Source: JBFIHF01 sp964411125 (GTDB taxonomy: Bacteria > Myxococcota_A > Bradymonadia > Bradymonadales > Bradymonadaceae). From it: a DNA stretch of 64,000 bases. The position numbers and the translations under genes are program-made. Below the pieces are notes generated by a model that was not told the DNA's origin, made no database searches, and was given only the letters and a program-made list of their open reading frames with translations. The stretch covers positions 1-64,000 of the forward strand of contig CAYPJU010000009.1 of NCBI GenBank assembly GCA_964411125.1, read 5' to 3'. Shown here one piece after another: positions 52,630 to 62,473 of the stretch. Each line of letters opens with the position of its first letter. Positions within the stretch are counted from its first letter, which is position 1.

Positions 52630-55461
52630 TCACTCGCTCGGATAGAGCACCTCGAAGGGAACCGTCTCGGGCAGCGTGTCGACGGTGAAGCCCAACTCTT
52701 TGGCGACCAGCTCCTCGGCCGACGGGCGATCGAAGGCGCCGCCCGACAGTTCCACGATCGCTTCGATGACGGCGTCGGTCGACATGTCCCCGAAGAGCCG
52801 GAAACCGCCATCCTCCCCGACGAACCTCCCGTTCTGGATCGTGAAGCCCACCTCCGAATCGGCTCCCCCCACCGCGAGGGGAATCTGCAGGGTCTTCGGG
52901 GCCGTCGCGAACCGCATGCTGGTGGCCTCGCGTTCGAGCCTCAGGAGAGAGCCGACGGCCACCACGGGGTCCTCGTCTGCGGTCGTGCCTGCGACGATCG
53001 TGTCGTCGTCGACGATTCCCACGAGGAATCCCGGCAGCACTGCTTCGATCTGGCCGGCGAGTGCTATGTCGGGCGCAATCAGTTGACCGTCGACACCGTG
53101 GTCGCGCGAGGCAGCGACCGCCACGTCGAACTCGAACTCGAACGGAGACTCACCGCGGGTCGCCGCGACCCTGACCCGGTACACCCCGGTGGAGGTGTAG
53201 TTGTGTTCCACGCTGCGTTCCGCCGATGACGTGCCGTCTCCGAGGTCGATCGCGACTTCGGTGAGTTCGTCGTCGAGGACGTCGACGCGGACGACTTCGC
53301 CGAGCTCCACGAGAACGCCGGAGACTTCGACGGGAGCGCCACTCCCTTCGATCACCTCGGCCGCGAGGCGGTTCGTCCGCTTGAAGTAGAAGGCGTGGTG
53401 CGCGCGGTGCAAGTACCGGTAGGGATAGCCGGTCCAATTGACGTCGGTCCCATCCTCGGTGGCCGGCCCGATCGCCCGCGCTTTGGGGGTGTAGCGGAAG
53501 TCCTCCGACCGGCTCCGCGTGATCTTCGAGACCTCGACCGTGACGAGCTCGGCCTCCCGCAGGAGCCCTTCGGGCGTCGAGTCGCCCACGTCGAGCCCGA
53601 GCTGCCGTTTGCGATAGACCACCACCGCGTCGTGGACCAGGGCCGCGTGGCGGGCGCGCAGCAAGTTCACCTCCGTCCCGTCGGCGATCTCGGAGATCCA
53701 CGGGCGCGCATCTTCCGACGCCGCCTCTTCGATCCCGCGCAGCGTGCTCACGATCGGTTCGTAGGCGGCCGCGATCGATTCGAGCCGCGGGCGGAGCTCG
53801 TCGTCCCACCGTTCGATCTCTGCGGCATCCCATCGCGCGATTGTCGCCGGGCGCGGCGCCAGGGGATGAAAGTCGATCCCGATCTGCAGCGCGAGTTCGG
53901 TCTCGTCGTCGCTGCCGGCCAACCACCTGATCACGTCGGGGTCGAACCAGTGCTCTTGCTGCAGCTCGACGATCGATTCGACGGCCGCCGCAACCTCATC
54001 GGCGTCGTCGCCCGCCACCGAGGCGATGTCCGCGACGCAGTCGTTCCACCGGTAGTCCAGGTCCACCGCCATCCGGAAGCTGCAGTACTCGTTCTGCCAG
54101 TAGCCCCACTCGTGTCCGGACCCGAACACACGGTGCCCGTCGAGCTTGTCGGCCAGAAACGGAGCGATCGCTTGAAGGTCGCGGTCGCGCGCCTCGATCG
54201 TGATGGGGAGGTACTGCGGGATCGCGATGTCGAAGGTCAGCCACCACGCGGACTCGGGGTAGTGCCAGATCCGACGTACCTCCGACTGCTCGGCGATGAA
54301 GTCGAACTGCGCGTGGAAATTCTCGTTGCCGTAGACCGGCGCCGGGCGGACGAGATCGTAGAACATGAGGGTGTGGACTTTCACCCCGAGGTTCTCGGGC
54401 GCGAATTGCGGCAGGTCGTAGTAGCGGACCTCGTAGTTCTCCGTCGGCTCTCCCGCGGTGCCGTGGTTCGTCGTCATCAAGATCGTGCGGGGGTATTTCA
54501 TCGCCATGTAGTCGGCGATGAAGGTGAGTTGGTCCACGATCAGCTCGTCGGGAAGCTCGGTGAACTCCGACGGGTTGAAGGTGAAATGAAACTGCTCGGG
54601 GTAGTCGTCGGGGTCGCTCCCCATCCGCGCGTCGATCGCCCTGGCGATCTGATCGCGCCACGGGAGCGGACTGTCCGGATCGACGACGCCTCGGTAGTCC
54701 TGCTGCTGGTTGTGCAGGTCAAAACCGACGCTCCGGGGCAGTCCACGCCGGTGACCGTAGTCCGCCAGGTGCGGAAAGAAGTCGCTGCCGACGAGCCCCA
54801 CGCTCGCGTAGTTCTTGATCTGCCAGTCGATGTAGTTGCGCACCTCCTCGGAATAGCTCGCGACACCGAGGCGAAGCGGGTCTCCGAGCTCCAAGGGGTG
54901 GGTCAGGTGCAGCGTGACGGACCGAAACCGGAACGCCGGTTCGACGTCGATCGCGATCGGCTCCTCGGGCCACCCCGCCGTGGTCGGGACGAACTCTTCC
55001 TCTGGATGGAAGAATCGGACGCCCAGCTCGTGGAGAAATGCGTAGGCTGCGTACTGGCGGCCGAGCGACCCACCTCCGTCGAGGGTGACGCGCCGTCCCC
55101 CTCCGCATCGCTCTTCCTCTACTCGCCAGCCCTGGTCGGACTGGAAGTCGCCTCGGTCGCCGAGGCCGTCGCCGACGAACTCGATGACCGTCCCTCCGTC
55201 GCTGCATGCGGCGCGGCGCGTCGACCGTTCGAGCGGTAGGTCGGTTCCCATGCGCGCCAGATAGGCCTGCACGTCCGCGGCGGCGATCGCGACCCCCTCG
55301 GGAGCGTTCGGGGAGACGCGGATCGCATCGATCGGCACGGTCGCCTGCGGCCCCGGCTCGACGCCGGGTAGCTCCTTTTCCTCGGGTACGTCGCACGCGG
55401 CGAGGGTGACGCACGCGACGGCCATGAAAACTGCGGGAGCGTTGTGCGAAAACTGCTTCAT
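52630..55461 (-). CDS. large lipoprotein with glycosidase-like N-terminus and PKD-like domain
   Basis: ATG 55461 starts a lipoprotein signal peptide (CVTLAAC, Cys23); total length is 943 residues. The N-terminal 120 residues resemble the accessory domain that precedes alpha-glucuronidases and DUF4838 proteins (VAIAAADVQAYLARMGTDLPL). This is followed by YAAYAFLHELGVRFFHPEEEFVP, a motif typical of DUF4838 and relatives. The middle (about 200-500) could be a TIM-barrel-like catalytic region, but no catalytic pair can be assigned. Near residue 760-805 the LGDGTSS and HNYTSTGVYRVRV pattern is typical of a PKD domain. It is divergent from the MFS gene. The glycoside target is unknown. Confidence 0.8.
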   Translation of the reverse strand: MKQFSHNAPAVFMAVACVTLAACDVPEEKELPGVEPGPQATVPIDAIRVSPNAPEGVAIAAADVQAYLARMGTDLPLERSTRRAACSDGGTVIEFVGDGLGDRGDFQSDQGWRVEEERCGGGRRVTLDGGGSLGRQYAAYAFLHELGVRFFHPEEEFVPTTAGWPEEPIAIDVEPAFRFRSVTLHLTHPLELGDPLRLGVASYSEEVRNYIDWQIKNYASVGLVGSDFFPHLADYGHRRGLPRSVGFDLHNQQQDYRGVVDPDSPLPWRDQIARAIDARMGSDPDDYPEQFHFTFNPSEFTELPDELIVDQLTFIADYMAMKYPRTILMTTNHGTAGEPTENYEVRYYDLPQFAPENLGVKVHTLMFYDLVRPAPVYGNENFHAQFDFIAEQSEVRRIWHYPESAWWLTFDIAIPQYLPITIEARDRDLQAIAPFLADKLDGHRVFGSGHEWGYWQNEYCSFRMAVDLDYRWNDCVADIASVAGDDADEVAAAVESIVELQQEHWFDPDVIRWLAGSDDETELALQIGIDFHPLAPRPATIARWDAAEIERWDDELRPRLESIAAAYEPIVSTLRGIEEAASEDARPWISEIADGTEVNLLRARHAALVHDAVVVYRKRQLGLDVGDSTPEGLLREAELVTVEVSKITRSRSEDFRYTPKARAIGPATEDGTDVNWTGYPYRYLHRAHHAFYFKRTNRLAAEVIEGSGAPVEVSGVLVELGEVVRVDVLDDELTEVAIDLGDGTSSAERSVEHNYTSTGVYRVRVAATRGESPFEFEFDVAVAASRDHGVDGQLIAPDIALAGQIEAVLPGFLVGIVDDDTIVAGTTADEDPVVAVGSLLRLEREATSMRFATAPKTLQIPLAVGGADSEVGFTIQNGRFVGEDGGFRLFGDMSTDAVIEAIVELSGGAFDRPSAEELVAKELGFTVDTLPETVPFEVLYPSE

Positions 55462-55504
55462 CGGAACTTCTCGTCTGCTCGACCCACGTGATATCCCGGC
55501 CAGC

Positions 55505-56674
55505 ATGCCGGAAAGAGCCACTGGATTGAAGCGGAGACACTGGGCGATTGCGCTATCCGCGACCTATGCGTTCAGCCTCGCGTCCGCGTTCATGTCGACC
55601 TATCTACCGCGATGGTTGGTGAGCGTCGGGTGGACCTCGGCCGCCGTCGGTACGCTGCTCGGCATCGCGACGCTTCTCCGGAGCGCGGTGATGCCCGGCT
55701 GGGCGCGGATCGCCGAGATGCTCGGTCGCGTCGGCCCCGTCGTGCGATGGTTGAGCCTGATCGGCACCGCGGCGCTCTGGTTCCTGCCGTTCGTCACCAC
55801 GACCGCTCCGGTCTACACCGTCTTGATCGTCTCCAACATCACTTGGAGCGCGTATCTACCGCTCGTCGACGCTCTCACGATCCGGGAGCTCGGGAACGAC
55901 GCGTTCGGTCGGGTTCGCGCCTGGGGGTCGGCCGCGTTCGGGGTTGCGGCGCTGACCGTCGCCTGGTTCGGTATGGACGCGTCCCACCAGACCGTCGCCG
56001 GCTGGGCGCCGTGGGCGATCGCCTCGCTGGCGACCCTCGCCACGGCCTGCGTCTGGAGCTACCCGCGGTCCGAGGTGGAGATCGCTTCGCCGTCGCTCGC
56101 CGAAGCGATTCGCCTCTTGAAGCGCCCCGCCCTCTACCTTCTCCTGCCACTGTGGGGGCTTCACTGGGCAGCCCAGGCTCCGTTCAACCTCTTCCTCGTC
56201 TTTCTGTGCGAAGATCGCGGCATGGGGGGTTGGGTTCCCGGTGCCGCGGTCGCACTCGGTGTCACGGCGGAGGTCTTCGTCCTCGCGTTCGGCGCTCCAC
56301 TCCTGAAGCGAATCGGCCCCGAGCGGTTCTTCGCCGTCTGCGCGGTCGCCACCTGCATTCGGTGGTTCGCGTCGGCGGCCGTGACCTCGCCGTGGGCGCT
56401 CATCGCGCTTCAAGCGGTGCACGGACTGTCGTTCGGGGGCTTCCTGCTCGCCGCGATGGCGACGCTCGACCGCGAAATTCCGCCCGAGGTTCGGTCGTCG
56501 GGGCAGGCCCTCCTCTACGTGGTCGTCTTCGGGGCGGGAGGTGCGCTCGGCAACGCGTCCGCCGGGTGGGTGGAAGAGGTGTTCGGCGCGATCCGTGCGT
56601 TCGAGGTGGCGGGGGTCGTCGAGCTCGTGGTGGTCGTCGGCGTGCTGGCGATGGTGTCTCGCCGACGTCAGTAG
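55505..56674 (+). CDS. major facilitator superfamily transporter
   Basis: The 389-residue product has about twelve hydrophobic segments and fits the smaller, LacY/PPP-like MFS group. Signs include SATYAFSLASAFMSTYLPRWL near the start, DALTIRELGNDAFGRVRAWGSAAFG (a motif-A-like loop between segments 4 and 5), and HGLSFGGFLLAAMATLDREIPPEVRSSGQALLY in the C-terminal half. I chose ATG 55505; a longer frame from 55406 overlaps the divergent lipoprotein gene. It shares a 43-bp divergent gap with that lipoprotein and its 3' end overlaps the deoxynucleoside kinase by 7 bp. Substrate unknown; a sugar or a glycosidase product would suit the neighbour. Confidence 0.88.
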   Translation: MPERATGLKRRHWAIALSATYAFSLASAFMSTYLPRWLVSVGWTSAAVGTLLGIATLLRSAVMPGWARIAEMLGRVGPVVRWLSLIGTAALWFLPFVTTTAPVYTVLIVSNITWSAYLPLVDALTIRELGNDAFGRVRAWGSAAFGVAALTVAWFGMDASHQTVAGWAPWAIASLATLATACVWSYPRSEVEIASPSLAEAIRLLKRPALYLLLPLWGLHWAAQAPFNLFLVFLCEDRGMGGWVPGAAVALGVTAEVFVLAFGAPLLKRIGPERFFAVCAVATCIRWFASAAVTSPWALIALQAVHGLSFGGFLLAAMATLDREIPPEVRSSGQALLYVVVFGAGGALGNASAGWVEEVFGAIRAFEVAGVVELVVVVGVLAMVSRRRQ

Positions 56675-57348
56675 TCGGTCGGCTCGCGCACGAACGGAAG
56701 CTCGCCCGAGCTCGGCAGGCCGGTGCTCAAGAAATCGCGAATCTCCTCGAGGAACGTGACGCGCTCCTCGCCACGACGGAAGTCGCGGTCCGAGATGTCG
56801 AGCGCCAGCACGTCGAGACCGTACTTGTTGCGCGCCACCTGTTCGAAGGTGTCGTAGTAGGCGTTGAGCCCCCGCAGGAACTCCGACCCGATGCCCCGCT
56901 CCTCCTCGCGACCGCGCGCGGCGATCCGGCGCAGCAGCACGTTCACGTCGGGGGTGTGCAGCAGGATCACCTTGTCGGGCTGGCGGATGTTCTCGTTGAA
57001 GCGCCGGAAGTAGTCGAAATAGAGATCGAGTTCGGCGTCCGTCATGTGACCGAGACCGTGCAAGTACTTGGCGAAGATCTCGGGATCCTCGATGAGCGTT
57101 CGGTCCTGCACGCACCCTTCCGGAATTCGCTCGATGTGTGCGTGATGTTCGAGGCGCTTGAGGAGGAACTCCATCTGGAGGGTGAAGCTCCAACGCTTCA
57201 TGTCCGCGTAGTACTTCTTGAGGAAACGGTTCTCGACGACCGGTTCGTGGAACACCTCGAAGCCGAAGTGCCGGGCGATGATCTTCGAAGCCGTGCTCTT
57301 CCCTGCTCCGATGTTGCCGGCCAGCGCCACGAATAGCTTGGTGCTCAT
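56668..57348 (-). CDS. deoxynucleoside kinase
   Basis: The 226-residue protein phosphorylates deoxynucleosides with ATP for salvage. It shows the P-loop GNIGAGKST (11-19), the EPVVENRFLKKYYADMKRWSFTLQMEFL substrate-binding segment, the DRTLIEDPEIFAKYLHGLG motif with the catalytic-region Asp-Arg, and the LID-like ARGREEERGI near 150. ATG 57348 stands three bases after AGGAGATC-like ribosome-binding sequence. It is similar to the deoxyguanosine/deoxyadenosine kinase group of Gram-positive and Drosophila-type enzymes. The nucleoside specificity is not decided from sequence. Its stop overlaps the MFS gene 3' end. Confidence 0.94.
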   Translation of the reverse strand: MSTKLFVALAGNIGAGKSTASKIIARHFGFEVFHEPVVENRFLKKYYADMKRWSFTLQMEFLLKRLEHHAHIERIPEGCVQDRTLIEDPEIFAKYLHGLGHMTDAELDLYFDYFRRFNENIRQPDKVILLHTPDVNVLLRRIAARGREEERGIGSEFLRGLNAYYDTFEQVARNKYGLDVLALDISDRDFRRGEERVTFLEEIRDFLSTGLPSSGELPFVREPTDY

Positions 57349-57530
57349 CGATCTCCTCTCTGTTCGAACGAGGATTCGTATACCCCATGGCGGTGCCGAC
57401 GGCCACCGACGAGCGACGCGCGCGGCCTTGCCGGGATGGGACGCCGACCCGCCCCGTCGCGTGCGAAGCGCCGCCCTTGACACCACCAGGATGTCTAACG
57501 ACTGTGAGGCGGGATTTAGCAGGTCAAAAC

Positions 57531-60500
57531 GTGCAAAGAACAAGACTGTTGTCGTGCCTCACGCTGCTCGCATTTGTCGGCTGCGCCGAGTCGAACGTCG
57601 AACCCGAGGGGCTCGCCAAATCGCGCCCGCTCGGCGGGGTCCAACTGCGGTTCGACCTCGATGATCGACCCTTTCCGGACATCCCGTTCCCGAACGATCT
57701 CGCGACGGTCGTCGACCCTGACAGCCCGACGGGCCGCCGGGTCAACGTCTCGCTCGACGGGTCGTCGGTTGCCGAAGACGAGGTGCGCCGCAAGATCAAC
57801 CAGATGACGGGCTTCGGCCTCGTGTCGCCCATGTGGTTGTCGTTCGACGGTCCGCTCGATCTCCACAACCTTCTGGAGCGTCACGCCGAGCCCGTCCCCG
57901 ACTTCAGCGACGACGCCGTGTACCTCGTCAACGTCGACCCCGACAGCGACGCCTTCGGTGAGCTCGTACTCCTCGACATCGGCCGCGGAAACTATCCGAT
58001 CTTGCACGAGCGCCCGGGCGCTTTCTTCGCCAACGACCCGAGATCGCAGGGGACCAACCTCCTCTACGAGAGTTACCTGGAGGTCGACCTCGACGGCGAC
58101 GGCGAGCTCGACCCGATCGAAGACACGGACGACGACGGCGTGTGGGACGTCCCCAACGTGCTGGACCTGAGCCGCGATCCGTACGCGCCAGGCAACACGC
58201 TCACGTTCTACGAGCGCGAGACGAACTCGCTCATCATGCGCTCCGTGTTACCGCTCGACCCCGACACCACCTACGCGGTCGTCCTCACCTCCGCGCTGCG
58301 CGGAGAGGACGGCCTCGCGGTCGACAGCCCGTTCGAATGGGTGAACCACACCCGACAGACCGAAGCGCTCGAACCGCTGCGCAGAATCCTGCCGCGGGTC
58401 CTCCCCGACCGTTTCGACGAGAAACTCGCCGACATTCGGTTCGCCTGGACTTTCACGACCCAGGACCCGACCCGAGAGCTCCAGGCAATCCGCGCGGGAC
58501 TCTACGGCGAGGGCCCGCTCAGTTGGCTGCAGGACCAGTATCCCCCCGAACTCGAGATGGTGCACAACGGATACGAGCCGGGCGCACCCAACCCGATGAC
58601 GTTCGATCTCCAACCGGTCCTGGACCTCGTCGTCCCGCTCCTGGTGCAGTCGTTCGGCGTCGACTCGGCCGCCGCGGGAGCGCTCGAGGACTCCTTCGAA
58701 AACGTCGACTACGTCGTCTCGGGGAGCTACGTCTCCCCCTACTTCATGGCCGACGACGACGGCGACGCCGACACGGACCCGGTGCAGCTCGCCGGTCCGG
58801 ACGGCAACCCGGCGGACGACGACGAGAGCTTCGAGATCGATCTCGCCACACGGTCAGCCAAAGTCGGCGAGGACGAGGTGACGTTCATGTGCACCGTCCC
58901 CACGACGATCCCGGGGGTGCGGGAGCCGCCGTTCAATACCGTCATCTATTCGCACGCGATCTCCTCGACCCGCCTCGAAGTGGTCCTCCTGTTCGGCGGA
59001 TCGATGGCGAAGTTCGGCATTGCGATGTGCGCCATCGATGCCGTCGGACACGGAGTAGCCGTTCCGGCCGAATTCCAGGGCTTGATCGGCGGGCTCGCCG
59101 AACGCCTGAACGTTCCGGGGTTTGCGGGGATCGTCGAGCACCATCGCGCTCGCGACCTCAACAACGACGGCATCCCGGAGTCCGGCGGAAAGTACTTCAC
59201 CGCCGACATTCTCCACTCGCGCGACAACATGCGGCAGACCGCGATCGATCAGATGCAGTTGATCCGCATCCTGCGCTCCTGGGATGGCGAGAAGCGGTTC
59301 CCTCCCGAGATCGACGAGGATAGTCCCTACGTGAAGGCACGGGGGGGGCTCGTCTCCCCCTGGGACCAGGACGGCGACGGCGAATCGGAGATCGCCGGCG
59401 ACTTCAATGCCGACGGCATCGTCGACTTCGGGGGCGACGTCGTCTTCGGAGCGTTCGGTACCTCGCTCGGCGGCATTCAGTCCGCGATCCTCGCCGGCAT
59501 CGAGCCCACGGTTCGAAACGTCGCGTCCAACGCAGGGGGCGGTATTCTGGGCGAGATCGCGATCCGGACCACCATCGGGAACGTCAGAAACGGAGTCCAC
59601 CTGAGAATGTTCGGCCCTCTCTTCGTCGGAAGTCCGATCAACGAAGGGGGCGAGTGGCGAGGAAAGGTCGGGGTCTCGATGATTCTGGCCAGCGCAGATT
59701 CGTCGGTGACGGTCCCCTTCACGATCCTCGACGGGATCGAAAACGGAGACAGGATCGTCCTGCGCAACCCGAACCGCGAGGCCCGGGCCGCCGTCCCCGA
59801 AGAGGACAAGCGTTCCGTCGTTCACGTCCGCAACGGCCGCTTCCGCGTGGGGATCTCGGCCGACTCTCTATCCGCCAACTCGAAACGAGCGCGCCTGGGG
59901 TTCCTGCATCCGCGGCTCGACATGGTCAAGCACCTGATGAACTGCCCGACCCGCTCGCGGTGCGGCGACGAGGATTGCGGCGGCGGGAGCACCTGCAGCC
60001 TCGACGGCCAGAGTTGTCGGCCGATCACGGCCTGTATCTGGGAGTTCGACGGCACCGTCCCGGCCGACCGCGTCTACAAGTCCGATTTCTACCCCGACGG
60101 TCTGGACGCCGTCGCGCTCGAGGCGGAGATTCAACGCCGCACGCTCTCCGCCGACAACGAGTTTTCGCCCGTCGACTTCGGGGACCCGCTCAAGCTCGAG
60201 GTCTACTCCAGCGACGGGCAGCTCAAACAGGTGGTCGATACGTTCCCGCAGAACTTCGTCTTCGAAAACATTTTCTACCCGGCGGGGGCGCCGCTCGCTG
60301 CGCCGGCCCAGGGCTGGGGGATTCCTCGGCAGACTCCGACGTTCCGAAAGTTCCTCGCCGTATCCCAGATGCTGCTCGAGGGCGCAGACCCGGCCGTCTG
60401 GGCGACGCGATACTTCCGCGACCCGATCCAGTTTCCCTACGAAGATCCTCGGTTTCAATCCGGGGAGACGAACCTCCTGATGATCGGGACGATCGGCGAC

Positions 60501-61019
60501 CAGACGGTGCCGATAAGCAGCTCCATCGCCATCGCCCGCGCCGCTGGCATTCTCGACGTCACCTCCTACGATCCCCGCTGGAACATGACCGAGAACCAGT
60601 ACCTGGTGAACAATTTCGTCTACGAGGGGGTCAGCTGGTTCGACCGCTACCCCGCGTATCCCGGCACGCTCTTCGATGCCGACGACCTCGACGACGGAGC
60701 GTGGGGGCCTGCAGATTCCGACGGCGGCGGCGAGTACAACGTCGACGCGCGGTTCCCTGTACGCGCCACCATTCCGACCAACGGCGACGGGGTCAGCGCT
60801 CTGCGGCTCGCCTACCTGAAGTCGGACGGCGAGCACACCTTCAACGCACCGAACCCCAACGCTCCATTCGACGCTGCGTCGTTCATGACCAATCAAGTCG
60901 GATGGTACCTCCTGCAGAGCGGACGCGAGGTGAAACAAGACCGCTGCATGGAGGTCCTCGACCTATCCGAGTGCGACTTCTTCGATCCCGCGACAGACAC
61001 GCCCCCAGCCTTGAAGTGA
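57531..61019 (+). CDS. large lipase-like lipoprotein with calcium-binding and Cys-rich motifs
   Basis: The start is GTG 57531, giving a lipoprotein signal (LAFVGC, Cys18) and 1162 residues. The N-terminus (FPDIPFPNDLATV and DSPTGRRVNVSLDG) resembles the N-terminal domain of bacterial virulence-factor lipases such as VolA. Near residue 643 the sequence GTSLGG is a candidate nucleophile elbow (G-x-S-x-G) of an alpha/beta hydrolase. DLDGDGELDPIEDTDDDG (near 185) and DQDGDGE with DFNADGIVDFGG (near 610-630) look like calcium-binding dockerin/thrombospondin-type loops. A Cys-rich insert (CPTRSRCGDEDCGGGSTC) lies near residue 805. No catalytic His or Asp can be assigned with confidence. It precedes the HAD gene by 4 bp. 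Confidence 0.82.
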   Translation: MQRTRLLSCLTLLAFVGCAESNVEPEGLAKSRPLGGVQLRFDLDDRPFPDIPFPNDLATVVDPDSPTGRRVNVSLDGSSVAEDEVRRKINQMTGFGLVSPMWLSFDGPLDLHNLLERHAEPVPDFSDDAVYLVNVDPDSDAFGELVLLDIGRGNYPILHERPGAFFANDPRSQGTNLLYESYLEVDLDGDGELDPIEDTDDDGVWDVPNVLDLSRDPYAPGNTLTFYERETNSLIMRSVLPLDPDTTYAVVLTSALRGEDGLAVDSPFEWVNHTRQTEALEPLRRILPRVLPDRFDEKLADIRFAWTFTTQDPTRELQAIRAGLYGEGPLSWLQDQYPPELEMVHNGYEPGAPNPMTFDLQPVLDLVVPLLVQSFGVDSAAAGALEDSFENVDYVVSGSYVSPYFMADDDGDADTDPVQLAGPDGNPADDDESFEIDLATRSAKVGEDEVTFMCTVPTTIPGVREPPFNTVIYSHAISSTRLEVVLLFGGSMAKFGIAMCAIDAVGHGVAVPAEFQGLIGGLAERLNVPGFAGIVEHHRARDLNNDGIPESGGKYFTADILHSRDNMRQTAIDQMQLIRILRSWDGEKRFPPEIDEDSPYVKARGGLVSPWDQDGDGESEIAGDFNADGIVDFGGDVVFGAFGTSLGGIQSAILAGIEPTVRNVASNAGGGILGEIAIRTTIGNVRNGVHLRMFGPLFVGSPINEGGEWRGKVGVSMILASADSSVTVPFTILDGIENGDRIVLRNPNREARAAVPEEDKRSVVHVRNGRFRVGISADSLSANSKRARLGFLHPRLDMVKHLMNCPTRSRCGDEDCGGGSTCSLDGQSCRPITACIWEFDGTVPADRVYKSDFYPDGLDAVALEAEIQRRTLSADNEFSPVDFGDPLKLEVYSSDGQLKQVVDTFPQNFVFENIFYPAGAPLAAPAQGWGIPRQTPTFRKFLAVSQMLLEGADPAVWATRYFRDPIQFPYEDPRFQSGETNLLMIGTIGDQTVPISSSIAIARAAGILDVTSYDPRWNMTENQYLVNNFVYEGVSWFDRYPAYPGTLFDADDLDDGAWGPADSDGGGEYNVDARFPVRATIPTNGDGVSALRLAYLKSDGEHTFNAPNPNAPFDAASFMTNQVGWYLLQSGREVKQDRCMEVLDLSECDFFDPATDTPPALK

Positions 61020-61023
61020 ACCC

Positions 61024-62457
61024 GTGACCGAACACCCTTCGAACGCGCCGGAAAACCGGCGGATTTTCTGCAATCGGACGCTCAACATGCGATCGATTCA
61101 TGCGATCGGCTACGACATGGACTACACCCTGGTCCACTACAACGTCGATGCGTGGGAAGGGATTGCGTACGAACACATCCGGGGCCGGCTCGCGGCGATC
61201 GGGTTTCCGGTTCAGGACCTGAGTTTCGACCCCAAGCTCGTGACCCGAGGACTCGTGATCGACCGTGAGCTCGGGAACGTCGTCAAGGCGAACCGCTTCG
61301 GGTACGTGAAGATCGCGATGCACGGCGGCGAAGTCCTCGAGTACCGCGAGATGCGCACCGCGTACGCGCGAACCTACGTCGACCTGGGCGATCCACGGTG
61401 GGTCTTCCTCAACACCCTGTTCTCGATCTCGGAAGCCTGCATTTACTCCCAGCTCGTCGCACTGGTCGATTCCGGGGCGATCGAGGGGACCTGGAAGTAC
61501 AGCGACCTCTACTCTCTCGTCCGCAAGGCGGTCGATGCCGCTCACCTCGAGGGTGAGCTGAAGACGGCGATCATGTCGGACCCCGACCGATACGTCGAGC
61601 TCGACCCCGGCACCGCTGCCGCCCTCCTCGACCAGAAGATGGCGGGCAAGAAGCTGATGGTCATCACGAACTCGGAGTGGGAGTACACGACGTTCATGAT
61701 GAGCTACGCGTTCGACCAATATCTCCCAGACGAGATGACGTGGCGTGACCTCTTCGACGTGGTCATCGTCGCCGCGCGCAAGCCGCTCTTCTTCATGGAG
61801 CCCGGCCCCATCTACGAAGTCGTCACCGAGGACGGTCTGCTGCGACCCGTCGTGGGTGGCATCCAGCAGGGACGCGCTTACCTCGGAGGAAACGCCCGCC
61901 TCGTCGAACAATGCTTCGATCTCGATGGGGAGCAGATCCTTTACGTCGGGGACCACATTTACGGCGACGTGAACGTGTCGAAGCAGATCTGTCGATGGAG
62001 GACCGCGCTGGTCCTTCGCGAACTCGAGGAGGAGCTCGACGCGATCTCCGACCATGTCGACCACCAGCGGCAGATCGCCAGCCGGATGGCGAAGAAGGAG
62101 CAGCTCGAGCACGAGATGAGCGCCGTGCGACTGCGTCTGCAGCGCATCGAGAAACAGTACGGCGAGGTGGAGACCGCCGACACCGCGGAGCTTCGAGAGA
62201 AGCTCGGCGAGTATCGCGCGAAGCTCGTGACGCTCGATCAGGAGATCGCTCCCCTCGTCGGGAGCGATGGACGAGAGTTCAACTCGCGGTGGGGCTTCCT
62301 GCTACGGGCGGGGAACGACAAGAGCCACATGACACGGCAGATCGAACGTTACGCGGACATCTACACGTCCCGCGTCTCCAACCTCGAGTACTACACGCCG
62401 TTCATGTATTTCCGGTCGCCGCGCGGGAGCCTGCCCCACGACCCGGGCAACCCCTGA
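61024..62457 (+). CDS. HAD-superfamily IG-type 5'-nucleotidase
   Basis: GTG 61024 starts a 477-residue product. After a short N-terminus, HAIGYDMDYTLVHY (residues 28-41) holds the HAD nucleophile motif DxDxT/V as DMDYT. KKLMVITNSEWEYT (motif II) and LYVGDHIYGD (motif IV, GDx4D) follow. This is the cytosolic purine 5'-nucleotidase / NT5DC pattern, which dephosphorylates IMP, GMP or related nucleotides. A helical segment rich in Glu and Arg (about 350-410) interrupts the C-terminus. It follows the lipoprotein closely, so the two are probably one transcript despite differing location in the cell. Confidence 0.93.
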   Translation: MTEHPSNAPENRRIFCNRTLNMRSIHAIGYDMDYTLVHYNVDAWEGIAYEHIRGRLAAIGFPVQDLSFDPKLVTRGLVIDRELGNVVKANRFGYVKIAMHGGEVLEYREMRTAYARTYVDLGDPRWVFLNTLFSISEACIYSQLVALVDSGAIEGTWKYSDLYSLVRKAVDAAHLEGELKTAIMSDPDRYVELDPGTAAALLDQKMAGKKLMVITNSEWEYTTFMMSYAFDQYLPDEMTWRDLFDVVIVAARKPLFFMEPGPIYEVVTEDGLLRPVVGGIQQGRAYLGGNARLVEQCFDLDGEQILYVGDHIYGDVNVSKQICRWRTALVLRELEEELDAISDHVDHQRQIASRMAKKEQLEHEMSAVRLRLQRIEKQYGEVETADTAELREKLGEYRAKLVTLDQEIAPLVGSDGREFNSRWGFLLRAGNDKSHMTRQIERYADIYTSRVSNLEYYTPFMYFRSPRGSLPHDPGNP

Positions 62458-62473
62458 GAGTCTCGCCGAAGCC

